A DNA stretch of 64,000 bases, from NCBI RefSeq assembly GCF_021028955.1, contig NZ_JAIWPE010000025.1:96859-160858 (forward strand). The letters are read 5' to 3'. Each line of letters opens with the position of its first letter. The first letter of the stretch is position 1. The notes under the pieces are model-generated. The model was given only the letters and a program-made list of their open reading frames with translations, searched no databases and was not told the DNA's origin. Positions 25,867-35,699 of this stretch are shown one piece after another. A program made the translations under genes and the position numbers. The stretch is from Salipaludibacillus sp. CUR1. GTDB lineage: Bacteria > Bacillota > Bacilli > Bacillales > Salisediminibacteriaceae.

Positions 25867-27035
25867 TGCCCCTGCTCCTCCTCTTCCTCATTAACCAATT
25901 CCAGAAATAGACGTGTTAATTCCTCATCAGGACTCGCACCGCCTGTCTGCCTTTCATAGAATTGTTTAAAAAGTTCATCGATCGCCACATGTTTCCGTTC
26001 ATAAGAACTGTCTTCCTCAGTATCCGGAAACACCGGCCGGATTGTCAAAATGCCGGGATATTCTTTTTTAAGTCTATGAATCTCTTCCATAGACGGAATG
26101 TCATCCATATGGATTTCAAGATCGATCCACGCATGGCTATCCTTTCTCTCCAGCATCCATTTATGCACTTGCTCCATTCCACCAGCAGCTTTCCATTTAA
26201 CAAGAGGCTTTCCCGCAGATAGAGGGATTTCCGTAATCCTGGCATCCTGCATGGGATCTACTTCTACCATCGTCACCGATTTCGTGTAGCCTGTTTCTGA
26301 AAAACTGAAGGCTAACGGGGAACCTGAATAACGGGCTGGCGCCTGGCTATGCTTGATATTCTGTGGTCTATGCAAGTGCCCTAATGCCGTATACTGGACG
26401 TTTTTAGGGAGCTGGGTGCCTTTTACAGTGTAAGCTCCGCCGACTTCAATCGGCCTCTCTGACTCAGTTCCCGATCCTCCCGCCACAAACAGATGGCTCA
26501 TCGCAATTCTTACATCCTGCTCTGAAAAGTCCTTTGTTAAGCGATTAAAGAACTCATTGATTTTCTCCCCGTAGACATCTCTCAGAACAAGTTCATCATT
26601 TAATTCGGAAAAGCTCTGTTTTAATCGTGATTCTGATGGATAAGGAAGACCTGCTATACTCAGAAATGTCTCCTTGCCCGCCACCGGAATTCGGAGCGGC
26701 ATTAAAGACGGCAGACCCTGAATATAAATATTATGATTCTTAAGAATCGTCCTGGCTGCCGCAAGCCTGTCGGGATGATCGTGATTTCCGGATATGATAA
26801 TTACCGGCCGCCTGCCATTATCTGACAGACGTGCCATACTTTCATAAAATAATTCTTCTCCTTTTGCAGGCGGGTTTACTGAATCAAATACATCACCGGC
26901 CATCAGCACTGCATCAGCTTTTTCATTTTCGGCTATCTCTGTAAGTTCTTCAAAAAAGGCTTCATGTTCACTGTGCCGGTCCCTGCCCTCGATTGTCCGG
27001 CCGATATGCCAATCGGCCGTATGAAGTAGTCTCAT
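25863..27035 (-). CDS. sbcD: exonuclease SbcCD subunit D (Mre11-like nuclease)
   Basis: Metallophosphoesterase nuclease partner of SbcC. Metal-binding motifs appear in order: HTADWHIG (residues 4-11), GDVFDS, SGNHDHPDR and GHLHRPQ. At 390 residues from the ATG at 27035 it has the standard length. That start has AAGGAG 9 bases upstream, whereas the frame extends to 27077 without a better site and would overlap addA. It begins 13 bases after the addA stop and overlaps sbcC by 4 bases. The order addB-addA-sbcD-sbcC is the same as in B. subtilis. Confidence 0.96.
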   Translation of the reverse strand: MRLLHTADWHIGRTIEGRDRHSEHEAFFEELTEIAENEKADAVLMAGDVFDSVNPPAKGEELFYESMARLSDNGRRPVIIISGNHDHPDRLAAARTILKNHNIYIQGLPSLMPLRIPVAGKETFLSIAGLPYPSESRLKQSFSELNDELVLRDVYGEKINEFFNRLTKDFSEQDVRIAMSHLFVAGGSGTESERPIEVGGAYTVKGTQLPKNVQYTALGHLHRPQNIKHSQAPARYSGSPLAFSFSETGYTKSVTMVEVDPMQDARITEIPLSAGKPLVKWKAAGGMEQVHKWMLERKDSHAWIDLEIHMDDIPSMEEIHRLKKEYPGILTIRPVFPDTEEDSSYERKHVAIDELFKQFYERQTGGASPDEELTRLFLELVNEEEEEQGQ

Positions 27036-27048
27036 AATTCTGCTCTCC

Positions 27049-30000
27049 TTACATCTCCACTGTATAGTCGCCGTCAAATAAATATAAATAGGATGCTTTT
27101 ACCGGTTCACCCCAGCTGTCTGAGAGAGCCTGGCGGTACACTTCCAATTGAAAACGGTACGTCTCTTTAAAATAGCTGGTAATCGTCTCCTTACTTTCTA
27201 AAGGAAATCTGTCCTGAATATTATCAGTCTTGTAATCAAGTAAAATCAGCCCGCCATCTGAATCTCTGAACACGGCATCAATCATTCCCTGCACAAACAC
27301 CATTGCCTCATCTTTCTGCTTCCAGGTGGAATAAGCTTCGGAGGCAGGCATGCAATAACTGAATGGAATTTCCCTGTAAACGGCACCTGATTCAACCACT
27401 TGTTTGCCTAAGTCTGATTCAAAAAACCTGACGATATAGTCGATATTGACATGCGCCGCTTCTTCAGGAGTGAAAATTTCTTTCTTAACGAGCTGATTCA
27501 CTTCTTTCTCTACTGTTTCCGCTGCTGGTTGGGAGGATAATGAAATATGCTGCATGACCGTGTGCATGATAACCCCCTTTTCAGAAGGTTTTACGATATC
27601 TTTTTGTAAAAATTTCGGTCTGTCAGCATATTTAGACTGAAAACCTGGAACCATTGACCGGTCGCTGTATTCATCTTCCAGCTCTCTCTTTAATTCGGTC
27701 ACTGACTGCTTAGCCTGATGCATCGTTGCATCCGTATAAGGGTACCGCCACTCCAGCCTCGCATTCACCTCTTCTTTACAGTCTGACTCTTCCCGGACTG
27801 CTTTCAGTTCCCTGATGTTTCTCTCTATTTCCTCATCAACGGCCTGTCCTGTATTTTCCTCTTCGTACAAATCTGATAAAGTCAACACCTTAACCTTCCA
27901 TGATGAAGGATCTTCCGCTACTCGTTCCGCCAGACTTTCTGTATTTATACCGTACAATTCCAGTAAAGAGGCTGCTTCCTTATGGCGGAACACACTTGGT
28001 GCCACCCAGTCTAAAAAGCTGGATGCTTTCTCTCGTACCATATCAGGCAAAGTCCAGTCTTTATGGGTCAGCGATTCAGTCCACTTTTCAAGAGACTTTT
28101 CAAATTCCTTTACTGTTCCCGTAATAAAGAGCTTTTCTTTTGCCCTTGTCAGAGCCACATACAGCACTCTCATTTCTTCAGCAAGGGTTTCTGCCTTAAT
28201 CCTCTCTTTGATGACTTGCTGTGCAAGAGTAGGATAAGCGACTCTTAACTCCGGATCAATACGTTTTGTTCCTATGCCAAGTTCCTTATGAAGGAGGTAA
28301 TCCCCTCGGATATCCTGCCTGTTAAACACTTTGTTCATTCCTGCAATAAACACGACAGGGAATTCCAGGCCTTTACTTTTATGCACGGTCATGATTCTTA
28401 CAACGTCTTCCTGCTCACCTAATGCCCTCGCCGTTCCGAGGTCGTCACCACGTTCTTCCATCCGTTCAATAAACCTTAAAAATCTGAAAAGCCCACGGAA
28501 GGAAGTGGCTTCGTAGGAACGTGCCCTGTCATAAAGAGCTCGCAGATTAGCCTGCCGCTGCTTACCTCCAGGCATGCCTCCTGCATAAGTATAAAAACCC
28601 GTTTCCTGGAGAATGTCCCATATCAATTCAGACAGCGCACCGGACCGCGCTTTCTTCCTCCATGAACTGAGCTGGCTCAAGAAATCAGCACACCTTGTTC
28701 TTAAATCGCTATCCCCGTTAATGTCTGTTGAGGCGGTTTTTAGACAGTCAAAGTATGATGCCGACTGGTCAAACAGACGGATCGATGCAAGCTCTTCTTC
28801 TGTCATATTCATAACCGGCGACCTTAAAACAGAAGCAAGCGGGATATCCTGATAAGGGTTATCAATAATTTTTAATAATGAAATCATGATCCGCACTTCT
28901 ACAGCTTCGAAATACCCGGTTGAAAGCTCAGCATATATGGGTATCCCGGCTTTTTTGAATTCTTCCATCATCGTTTCTGCCCAGGGCATAGACCGCATAA
29001 GAATAACCATGTCCCTGTATGTTACTGGCCGTGTCTTTTTCATGTTTTTATCATAGACAGGGTATTGGGAATGAATTAGAGATTTTATTTCTTTAATCAA
29101 TGTTCTTGATTCCATCTGTGAAGTTTCAAGTTCTTCTTCCATAGACATTTCCGAATCGTTAACTGTTTCTTCATGGGCAGAGAGTCCTGTCTCTCCCTTA
29201 TTTATTAACAGCAGGTTTGGTTCAAGCCCTTCCTGGTCAGGATAATCCCGGTTCCCCAATTTAAGCTCGGCTGCTTCATCATAAGCAATTTCCCCGACTG
29301 CTTCATCCATCACCTGGCGGAAAATAAAGTTCGTACCGTCCAGCACTTGGGAACGGCTTCGGAAATTCCTTGCCAAATCTATTTTCATTCCTTCCCCTTC
29401 TCCTGCAGGGGTGAAATGTTTATATTTTTTCATAAATAAAGAAGGCTCGGCGAGTCTGAACCGGTAAATAGACTGCTTCACATCCCCTACCATGAATAAA
29501 TTATCCCCTTTTGAAACCAAAGTTAAGATGGTTTCCTGAACGAGGTTTGTATCCTGATATTCATCGACAAGAACTTCATTAAAGAAGTGGGCATATTCTC
29601 TTGCTGCTCCTGATGGGAGCAGTTCAGACGAACGCTCCTTGCTTGTGAAAATTTCCAGGCACAGGTGCTCAAGGTCGCTGAAATCCAGTACGCTTCTTTC
29701 TTTTTTCTCGTTCATATAGCGGGAAGCAAAATCTTTCACAAGGCTTGTCAGTTTTCTTATCCCCGGCGCCATTTTGTTCATATCCTCTATAATTGTATGG
29801 GGAGAAAGACTGAAAAACGCAGACTTGCAATCAGTTACGGTTTTTTTAGCCTGGTCACGCAGATCTTTGGCTTTGTTCTTTAATGTCTCATTTACTAATT
29901 CCTTCTTTGCGATAGGCGGCATACGGCCAAAACTAACCGTCTGAAAGCCTTCAAATAACTCGTGCAAGGAATTTTTGCCCTTTAGCTGCTCGAGTTGACT

Positions 30001-30789
30001 GATTTCATTTAATAACGTTTCTGCATACTTTGCCGGACCGTCGGGTTCTTTTGTAAGTTTAAGGGCCTGCTCCAGTAATTCAACCGCGTTTCTTATTTGT
30101 TTATCAGCATGAGAGGCTGCTTCCTTTCCCCATGGCAGATCTGCTAACGCCTCCGCCTCTTCCACTTCATAATTATGGACTAATTCATCAAGCCACCGGT
30201 ACGGCTCGGGATGGGAACGGGAAAAATCATATAAATGAAGGATCAAATTCCTTAGTTTATCATCAGACCTGTCACCGCTGAACTGGTCAACCACATTAAA
30301 AAATGCCTGATTATCTTTTCTCCCGTATTCTTCTTCAAACAAGTCATCTATCATTTCTTCTCTAATCAGTTCGCCTTCCGTTTGATCAAGGATGCGGAAA
30401 TTTGGATCTACGTCCACTTCATAATAATATTTACGGACCACATTCATGCAAAACGAATGGAGCGTGGAAATATTTGCTCTCTGGAGTATAGAGAGCTGCC
30501 TCCTCAAGTGGAGGGACCGGGGATCAGAGGCAAGTTTTTTCTCGAGAGCTTCCCCAATCCTGTGTCTCATTTCAGCTGCTGCCGCATTAGTAAAAGTAAC
30601 AACTAAAAGTCTGTCCACATCAACAGGATGCTCTGCATCTTCTATCTTCCTGATAATCCGTTCAACGAGCACCGCAGTCTTTCCACTGCCGGCAGCTGCC
30701 GCCACAAGAATATTGTTTCCTTCAGCAGCAATTGCTTGCCACTGTTCATCAGTCCACGTGACGTTTTCAGGTTTAGCTTTCATTTTCAT
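27049..30789 (-). CDS. addA: helicase-nuclease subunit AddA
   Basis: Superfamily 1A helicase with a C-terminal nuclease, the functional equivalent of RecBCD in Bacillus. It processes double-strand breaks for RecA loading. Visible: Walker A AAAAGSGKTAVLVERI near residue 32, helicase motif II VDEYQDTNLVQ, motif VI YVALTRAKEKLFITG, and the nuclease core LLDYKTDNI near residue 1190. About 1246 residues, normal for the family. Three ATGs lie close together; the one at 30789 has GGAGGAG six bases away and is preferred. Its start overlaps addB by about 17 bases. Confidence 0.96.
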   Translation of the reverse strand: MKMKAKPENVTWTDEQWQAIAAEGNNILVAAAAGSGKTAVLVERIIRKIEDAEHPVDVDRLLVVTFTNAAAAEMRHRIGEALEKKLASDPRSLHLRRQLSILQRANISTLHSFCMNVVRKYYYEVDVDPNFRILDQTEGELIREEMIDDLFEEEYGRKDNQAFFNVVDQFSGDRSDDKLRNLILHLYDFSRSHPEPYRWLDELVHNYEVEEAEALADLPWGKEAASHADKQIRNAVELLEQALKLTKEPDGPAKYAETLLNEISQLEQLKGKNSLHELFEGFQTVSFGRMPPIAKKELVNETLKNKAKDLRDQAKKTVTDCKSAFFSLSPHTIIEDMNKMAPGIRKLTSLVKDFASRYMNEKKERSVLDFSDLEHLCLEIFTSKERSSELLPSGAAREYAHFFNEVLVDEYQDTNLVQETILTLVSKGDNLFMVGDVKQSIYRFRLAEPSLFMKKYKHFTPAGEGEGMKIDLARNFRSRSQVLDGTNFIFRQVMDEAVGEIAYDEAAELKLGNRDYPDQEGLEPNLLLINKGETGLSAHEETVNDSEMSMEEELETSQMESRTLIKEIKSLIHSQYPVYDKNMKKTRPVTYRDMVILMRSMPWAETMMEEFKKAGIPIYAELSTGYFEAVEVRIMISLLKIIDNPYQDIPLASVLRSPVMNMTEEELASIRLFDQSASYFDCLKTASTDINGDSDLRTRCADFLSQLSSWRKKARSGALSELIWDILQETGFYTYAGGMPGGKQRQANLRALYDRARSYEATSFRGLFRFLRFIERMEERGDDLGTARALGEQEDVVRIMTVHKSKGLEFPVVFIAGMNKVFNRQDIRGDYLLHKELGIGTKRIDPELRVAYPTLAQQVIKERIKAETLAEEMRVLYVALTRAKEKLFITGTVKEFEKSLEKWTESLTHKDWTLPDMVREKASSFLDWVAPSVFRHKEAASLLELYGINTESLAERVAEDPSSWKVKVLTLSDLYEEENTGQAVDEEIERNIRELKAVREESDCKEEVNARLEWRYPYTDATMHQAKQSVTELKRELEDEYSDRSMVPGFQSKYADRPKFLQKDIVKPSEKGVIMHTVMQHISLSSQPAAETVEKEVNQLVKKEIFTPEEAAHVNIDYIVRFFESDLGKQVVESGAVYREIPFSYCMPASEAYSTWKQKDEAMVFVQGMIDAVFRDSDGGLILLDYKTDNIQDRFPLESKETITSYFKETYRFQLEVYRQALSDSWGEPVKASYLYLFDGDYTVEM

Positions 30790-33700
30790 CTGCATCTCCT
30801 CCTCCCCGAATTACTTTTAATATGTCGTCATTTGATTGAGCCGGCAGATGCCGGTAATCATTTGAATCAAGACTTGCATCAAATTGGCAAAACGATTTGA
30901 AAGAACAAAAGGTACACGGTATTTTCTGTTTCTTTTTATAAGGTGTAAGAGCAATATTACCATTTAAAATAGATTCGCCTATCTGTTTGACATGATTTCT
31001 TAAATGACTCCTTAAATTTTCATAGTCACCAGGAGATATCACCTTGGAATTTGCATAAGGCTTTCCGTCTTTTTTTAATCCTGCAGGAACAATGTCTGAA
31101 TGGCCTTGTTCCAGTGTCAGATCCATTTGCTTAAGCGCATTTAAAGAAGAAGACAGCAGCCCTTTCATTTTAAATTCCTTCAGTATTTTTTCTTCTATTT
31201 CTTCAATTGTAAGTTTCTCCTCTGCCTGAATCATTGGATTGTGGACATGGAAGTAAAGAACGCCTGCCGGCGATACTTCTGCCCCAAGCCAATCTCCAGC
31301 AAAACTGAGAACAACATCCAAATAAATAAGCATTTGCATCGCCAGACCATAATAAACGTCGTCCAGATTAATGTCTTTGGAACTGGATTTATAATCAAGG
31401 ATTCTGACATACAGACCCTCTTCACTCTCTGCTTTGTCAACACGGTCTATTCTTCCTGCAAGCTCCACCGTATACCCGTTTTCAAGCTGAAATGTTAACG
31501 GAGGCAGCTGTTCGTCAGGCCCAAAACCGACTTCCAGTCCTGCAGGAGAAAAACCGGTTTTTTTCGCCTGCTCTGCAAGTACTGCTGAAGCACGTGCTAC
31601 AACCTGTTCAAGCTTCTGCTGGATATAGTTGAAACGGCTCGAGCTGAGAAGAATTTGCCTCTGAATTTTGGGTGCCAGCTGGTCTACAATTGTTTTAGCC
31701 ATATGAGCGGCTTCCTGTTTTGACAAGTGAGAGAAATCTTTCCCTTTCTCCCTCAAAGCTTCAGCCATTTCTTTCAGCGCCGCATGAAAAAGTGTCCCTA
31801 TGTCCGGAGCTTCGAGTTTGTACGTTTCTCTTTCTTTAAGTTTCAATCCGTAATTAGCAAACTGCGAAAATGGACATGCGTTAAACTGCTCCATTCTTGA
31901 TACACTGGTTTTAAGTTTTTTTCCATATAATTTTTCAGTCAGCTGCCGGGAGATAGGTTCCGGTTTATTATGATAGGTAAGGCTTCGGAGTACTTGCTCT
32001 GCTTTGCCGGACCAGACAGGCTGATTAATAAACCAGTTATAGGTATCCCACCATACTTTTGAAATAGGATAGCCTCGTTTCCAGCCTTGCAATTGCTGAG
32101 TTAAATAGGATAGAGTTTTTTGCGGATGGTTAATAAACTCTATTTCATTTGACTCTCCAGCATCCGCAGGTGTATCACATGCGAATTCCTGTTCCAAAGA
32201 AGGAAATAAGTCATAAAGCTGGTTTAAAATCATAGAAGGCTGCAGGCTCCGCCCCTCTTCATCTGCTAACGGATAAGTCAAATAAAGTTTTTCAGAAGGG
32301 GTCGACTGGGCCATATAGATCAGAAAATTTTCATTTAATAACTGGCGCTGTGCACCGGGGGCCAGCTCAAGCCCCTTCTCCTCCAAGAGTTCACGTTCTT
32401 CTTCCGAAATCATTCTTCCTTCATCAGGTTTTGCCGGGATCACTCCATCATTGACTCCCATAATAAAGGCACAGCGGATATTGGATAACCTTGACGTCTC
32501 CATACTGGCTACAACGACCTGGTCAAACGCTGGAGGTATAATCGAAAATTTCATGCTTTCAAAACCTGTGTCTATCATCTGCATAAATAATTCGAAGCTG
32601 ACCGGCTCATCCCCGCTCGTTTCTACCATTTGATCAAACAGATGGATGACTCCGTCCCACATCTGATCATGCTCCCGGGCTTCCCTTAAGTTTTGATCAC
32701 CGGCAGCCTCATTTCTCAATCGTTCGAGTTTTTCAGCAGCCCTAATATCTTCCAGCAGTTGAAACAAATCGGTGCAATAGTCTTTGACTGTTCTTGATTT
32801 CTTAAGGCGCTTCTGGAACAAAAAAACTGGACGTAATAAATCTTCTCTTAAACTGTTAATCTCTTCTTCATACAGATATTCTTCTTTCGTCTTATCTCTT
32901 TCATACTCTGCCGTTGTCTTCATCCGGTGATAAGTCCATCGCTCGTCACTGTACCATCTTTTACCCTGTATTCCATAAGCGAGAACATAATTCTCCAGCT
33001 GGTCAACTTTCTCGCGGATATTTTCTGATTCAGGGAATAAAAATTCTGTTTTCAACGCCCTGAAAACAGATTCATAACGCCAGTGACGGTGAATAATTTC
33101 AAGTGTTGACCGGATAAATTCCACTAGTGGATGATTAAGGGCTGAACGTTTTTCATCCATAAAAAACGGGATCCCTTCATCCCGGAAAACTGTTTCAAAA
33201 TAATCGGCATATTCTCCCATGTTCCTAAGCAAAATAGCAATCTCACCATAACGGTAATTACGGGAGCGAACGAGTGATGTTATCTCCCGTGCCACTCGCT
33301 CCACTTCTCCCCTCTTATGCACGGCACTTATGAGATTCACGCCATCGCTGTCTTCTGAGGAGGGGGCAGGCCTTCTTCCGCCGTTGGCTTCCAGATGCTG
33401 CAGCCCTTTAGTTTTAAACCGTTTAGCCGCATCAAGAACCTCAGTGGAAAAATCACTTAGTTTACAGTCTTCACATAATAAAATCAGCTGCTGATATGTA
33501 GTGCCGGTTTCATAGAATAAGTCCAGCGGGTGAAGTATATGACCGGGAGCTTTAGGTTCGTCCAATGTGAGAGAAATAGTGACATCCTCCGCTATTTTAA
33601 ATATCTCCCTCAATACATTCATCTCCACAGGAGTGAAGCTGTAAAATCCATCAATATAAAAAGCAGTGCCGTTCAGGTTTCCAGACTCAGGCAGTTTTTC

Positions 33701-34276
33701 TGCAAGCAATTGGAGGTAGTCTTCAGAACCCACGTATTTATCAGCCAGCTCTTTTTCCAGACGTGATAATATGATATGGATATCAACGAGCTTATCAAGC
33801 ATCATCTTGCCGGAGGCTGAACGTTCTTCTTCATTTTCCAAAGAATTAATTTCTTCCTGAAGTGTTTCAGCATCTATCTGATAGCGTTTCATCTCTGTGA
33901 TAGTCTGTTCCATTTTTTCCACAAAACCAGGTCTTGCAGACGTTTTTTGAAACATTAGAAAACTGTCTTTGTTCCGTTCAATTATTTTCCGTATGAGCAT
34001 ATGGATCCCGGTCTTTTCAATATGATAACGGGAAATCCCTCCAACTTCCTGAAGTACACGCAAGGCAAGCCGTGAAAAACTCAGCACCTGAACACGAGTC
34101 ATCCCGCGTCCAAATTTCTTTATCAGGTTTCTTTCTACCTGGAATGTCATCTGGTCAGGCACAAGATATATGACAGGAGCCCCCTGCGGGTCTGCCCTCG
34201 CCAATTCAAGAATTTCCTTTTCAATGCGGGTCGTTTTACCGCTTCCTGCCCGTCCTGTCACAAAATTAATAGCCAT
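30773..34276 (-). CDS. addB: helicase-nuclease subunit AddB
   Basis: Partner of AddA. It carries an inactive helicase-like region that recognises Chi, and a nuclease with an iron-sulphur cluster. The N-terminal Walker A is GRAGSGKTT near residue 10. The nuclease motif LDYKSSS lies near residue 985. Cluster cysteines are one in FNACPFSQF and three in the C-terminal CTFCSFKSFCQF. ATG at 34276 (1167 residues) has AGAGGTG six bases upstream; a GTG at 34285 is less well placed. First gene of the DNA-repair operon, divergent from the exporter-like gene at 34421. Confidence 0.95.
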   Translation of the reverse strand: MAINFVTGRAGSGKTTRIEKEILELARADPQGAPVIYLVPDQMTFQVERNLIKKFGRGMTRVQVLSFSRLALRVLQEVGGISRYHIEKTGIHMLIRKIIERNKDSFLMFQKTSARPGFVEKMEQTITEMKRYQIDAETLQEEINSLENEEERSASGKMMLDKLVDIHIILSRLEKELADKYVGSEDYLQLLAEKLPESGNLNGTAFYIDGFYSFTPVEMNVLREIFKIAEDVTISLTLDEPKAPGHILHPLDLFYETGTTYQQLILLCEDCKLSDFSTEVLDAAKRFKTKGLQHLEANGGRRPAPSSEDSDGVNLISAVHKRGEVERVAREITSLVRSRNYRYGEIAILLRNMGEYADYFETVFRDEGIPFFMDEKRSALNHPLVEFIRSTLEIIHRHWRYESVFRALKTEFLFPESENIREKVDQLENYVLAYGIQGKRWYSDERWTYHRMKTTAEYERDKTKEEYLYEEEINSLREDLLRPVFLFQKRLKKSRTVKDYCTDLFQLLEDIRAAEKLERLRNEAAGDQNLREAREHDQMWDGVIHLFDQMVETSGDEPVSFELFMQMIDTGFESMKFSIIPPAFDQVVVASMETSRLSNIRCAFIMGVNDGVIPAKPDEGRMISEEERELLEEKGLELAPGAQRQLLNENFLIYMAQSTPSEKLYLTYPLADEEGRSLQPSMILNQLYDLFPSLEQEFACDTPADAGESNEIEFINHPQKTLSYLTQQLQGWKRGYPISKVWWDTYNWFINQPVWSGKAEQVLRSLTYHNKPEPISRQLTEKLYGKKLKTSVSRMEQFNACPFSQFANYGLKLKERETYKLEAPDIGTLFHAALKEMAEALREKGKDFSHLSKQEAAHMAKTIVDQLAPKIQRQILLSSSRFNYIQQKLEQVVARASAVLAEQAKKTGFSPAGLEVGFGPDEQLPPLTFQLENGYTVELAGRIDRVDKAESEEGLYVRILDYKSSSKDINLDDVYYGLAMQMLIYLDVVLSFAGDWLGAEVSPAGVLYFHVHNPMIQAEEKLTIEEIEEKILKEFKMKGLLSSSLNALKQMDLTLEQGHSDIVPAGLKKDGKPYANSKVISPGDYENLRSHLRNHVKQIGESILNGNIALTPYKKKQKIPCTFCSFKSFCQFDASLDSNDYRHLPAQSNDDILKVIRGGGDADENES

Positions 34277-34420
34277 CTTGTTCACCTCTAAGCTTTAAAT
34301 GTAAAATATACAATCATACGTTCGTACTTGTCATTGTATCAAAAAATCAGGAACTAATATAGATAGTTCTTTCCATGATACAATCAGACTGATGATTACA
34401 CAGATTCGGAGTGACTCACA

Positions 34421-35491
34421 TTGAAATTGAAAATAATTAGAAAAGGAACCATAGGCAGAAGAATTATCAAAACAGCTATTGCCATTTTTATTACTTCACT
34501 CATTTGCCTTGCTCTGGGTCTTCCGGCTATTTTTGCAGTGATTACTGCGATTGTAACCGTGGAACCGACGACACACGATTCGATAAGAAAAGGGATGGAA
34601 CGGTTTCCTGCCTCAGCCATCGGCGCCGGCCTGGCAGCCGGCTCTGTGTATTTATTTGGAGAAAGCCCTTTATCTTACACTCTAGCAGGTTCTTTAACCA
34701 TTATTTTCTGCCAGAAATTAAAGCTCCATTCCGGGACATTGGTAGCTGCTTTAACTGCGGTCGCTATGATTCCTGATTTGCACGGGGATTTATTTTATTC
34801 TTTCCTTATCCGCCTGGGAACGACGTCAATTGGGCTTCTTGTTTCCACGTCTGTCAACGTGCTGATTCTGCCTGCTGATTATTTACCAAAAATTAAGCAG
34901 CGGCACAAAAGCCATATTAAAAACATGGAAAAGATTTTATCCGGGACCCTCGACGAAATAATTAATAACAAAGAACATATCCGGCAAAGTACCTTTGCCG
35001 CCAGTCCTTATGATTTACTAAAACGGGAACTTTCACATACGCAGCAGCTTATTGAATATCAGAGAAAAGAGCTTAAATATCACCGGTTTAAGATTACAAA
35101 ATTCCGCGAGCTGGTCAAATTGAAAAAAACAGCCGATTACCTTCAGCGGGCAGGTTTACATCTTGGAAATTTACACTTTTTGCCTAAGACAATGGATCTG
35201 TCCGAATATGAAAGAAGATTAATCAAGCTCACCCGGGAAGAAATCAGCCATATGCTGTCCCACATGGACGAACCTTTAAAAGATGATTACATCAGGCTAG
35301 TAGATGAGCTTAATAATCATTTACGTTACGAATTTTCTATTTCCGGGCCGGTTAAAAAGTATAATTACGAGCATCAGTTAAGTGAAAAAATTATACTGTT
35401 CTATGAACTGATAGCTCTCCAGGATTTATTTGAGGACCTTCACCATCACTTAATCCATACTCAAAATAAAAAGCCCAAAACCGCCGAATGA
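34421..35491 (+). CDS. aromatic acid exporter family (DUF939/FUSC-like) protein
   Basis: The first about 145 residues hold five to six hydrophobic helices, including the family-typical LGLPAIFAVITAIVTVEPTTHDSIRKG, in which a short P-T-rich loop is followed by a basic amphipathic turn. The C-terminal about 200 residues are cytosolic and helical (LKRELSHTQQLIEYQRKELK). This layout matches the ArAE_1/YgaE family of Bacillus, named after the E. coli AaeB aromatic acid efflux pump, but transport has not been shown for these short proteins. It starts at TTG with CGGAG upstream. It appears monocistronic. Confidence 0.85.
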   Translation: MKLKIIRKGTIGRRIIKTAIAIFITSLICLALGLPAIFAVITAIVTVEPTTHDSIRKGMERFPASAIGAGLAAGSVYLFGESPLSYTLAGSLTIIFCQKLKLHSGTLVAALTAVAMIPDLHGDLFYSFLIRLGTTSIGLLVSTSVNVLILPADYLPKIKQRHKSHIKNMEKILSGTLDEIINNKEHIRQSTFAASPYDLLKRELSHTQQLIEYQRKELKYHRFKITKFRELVKLKKTADYLQRAGLHLGNLHFLPKTMDLSEYERRLIKLTREEISHMLSHMDEPLKDDYIRLVDELNNHLRYEFSISGPVKKYNYEHQLSEKIILFYELIALQDLFEDLHHHLIHTQNKKPKTAE

Positions 35492-35553
35492 ATTGTTTTC
35501 ACGCTGATGCTGCCTTCCTCTGTCTGGGCCACAGATTTCCATAACCATAAAAA

Positions 35554-35578
35554 AGGCAGCTGGTTAAACCAGCTGCCT
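35554..35578 (-). terminator. terminator after the monooxygenase/small-ORF unit
   Basis: A near-perfect palindrome (AGGCAGCTGGTT with AACCAGCTGCCT) is followed on the minus strand by TTTTTATGG. It ends the transcript that carries the FAD monooxygenase and the 29-residue ORF. Confidence 0.88.
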
Positions 35579-35604
35579 CTGACTGACTATTAAAGGATGT
35601 ATAG

Positions 35605-35694
35605 TTATCTCCTTGTTTTTCTTCTTTTAATAAATCTGTAGACCATTGTTGCCCCTTTACCGAGCAGAATAAGTCGGGGAATATTTAATTTCAT
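35605..35694 (-). CDS. 29-residue basic small ORF coupled to the monooxygenase
   Basis: A short frame begins ATG at 35694, five bases past the preceding stop codon, and encodes MKLNIPRLILLGKGATMVYR then FIKRRKTRR. The ribosome binding site AAAGGAGTGA overlaps the stop of the upstream gene, so translation is probably coupled. A terminator follows 26 bases later, so the ORF lies inside the transcript. The peptide has a hydrophobic half and a strongly basic tail, as in small membrane-associated peptides. I know no homologue. Confidence 0.6.
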   Translation of the reverse strand: MKLNIPRLILLGKGATMVYRFIKRRKTRR

Positions 35695-35699
35695 TTCCG

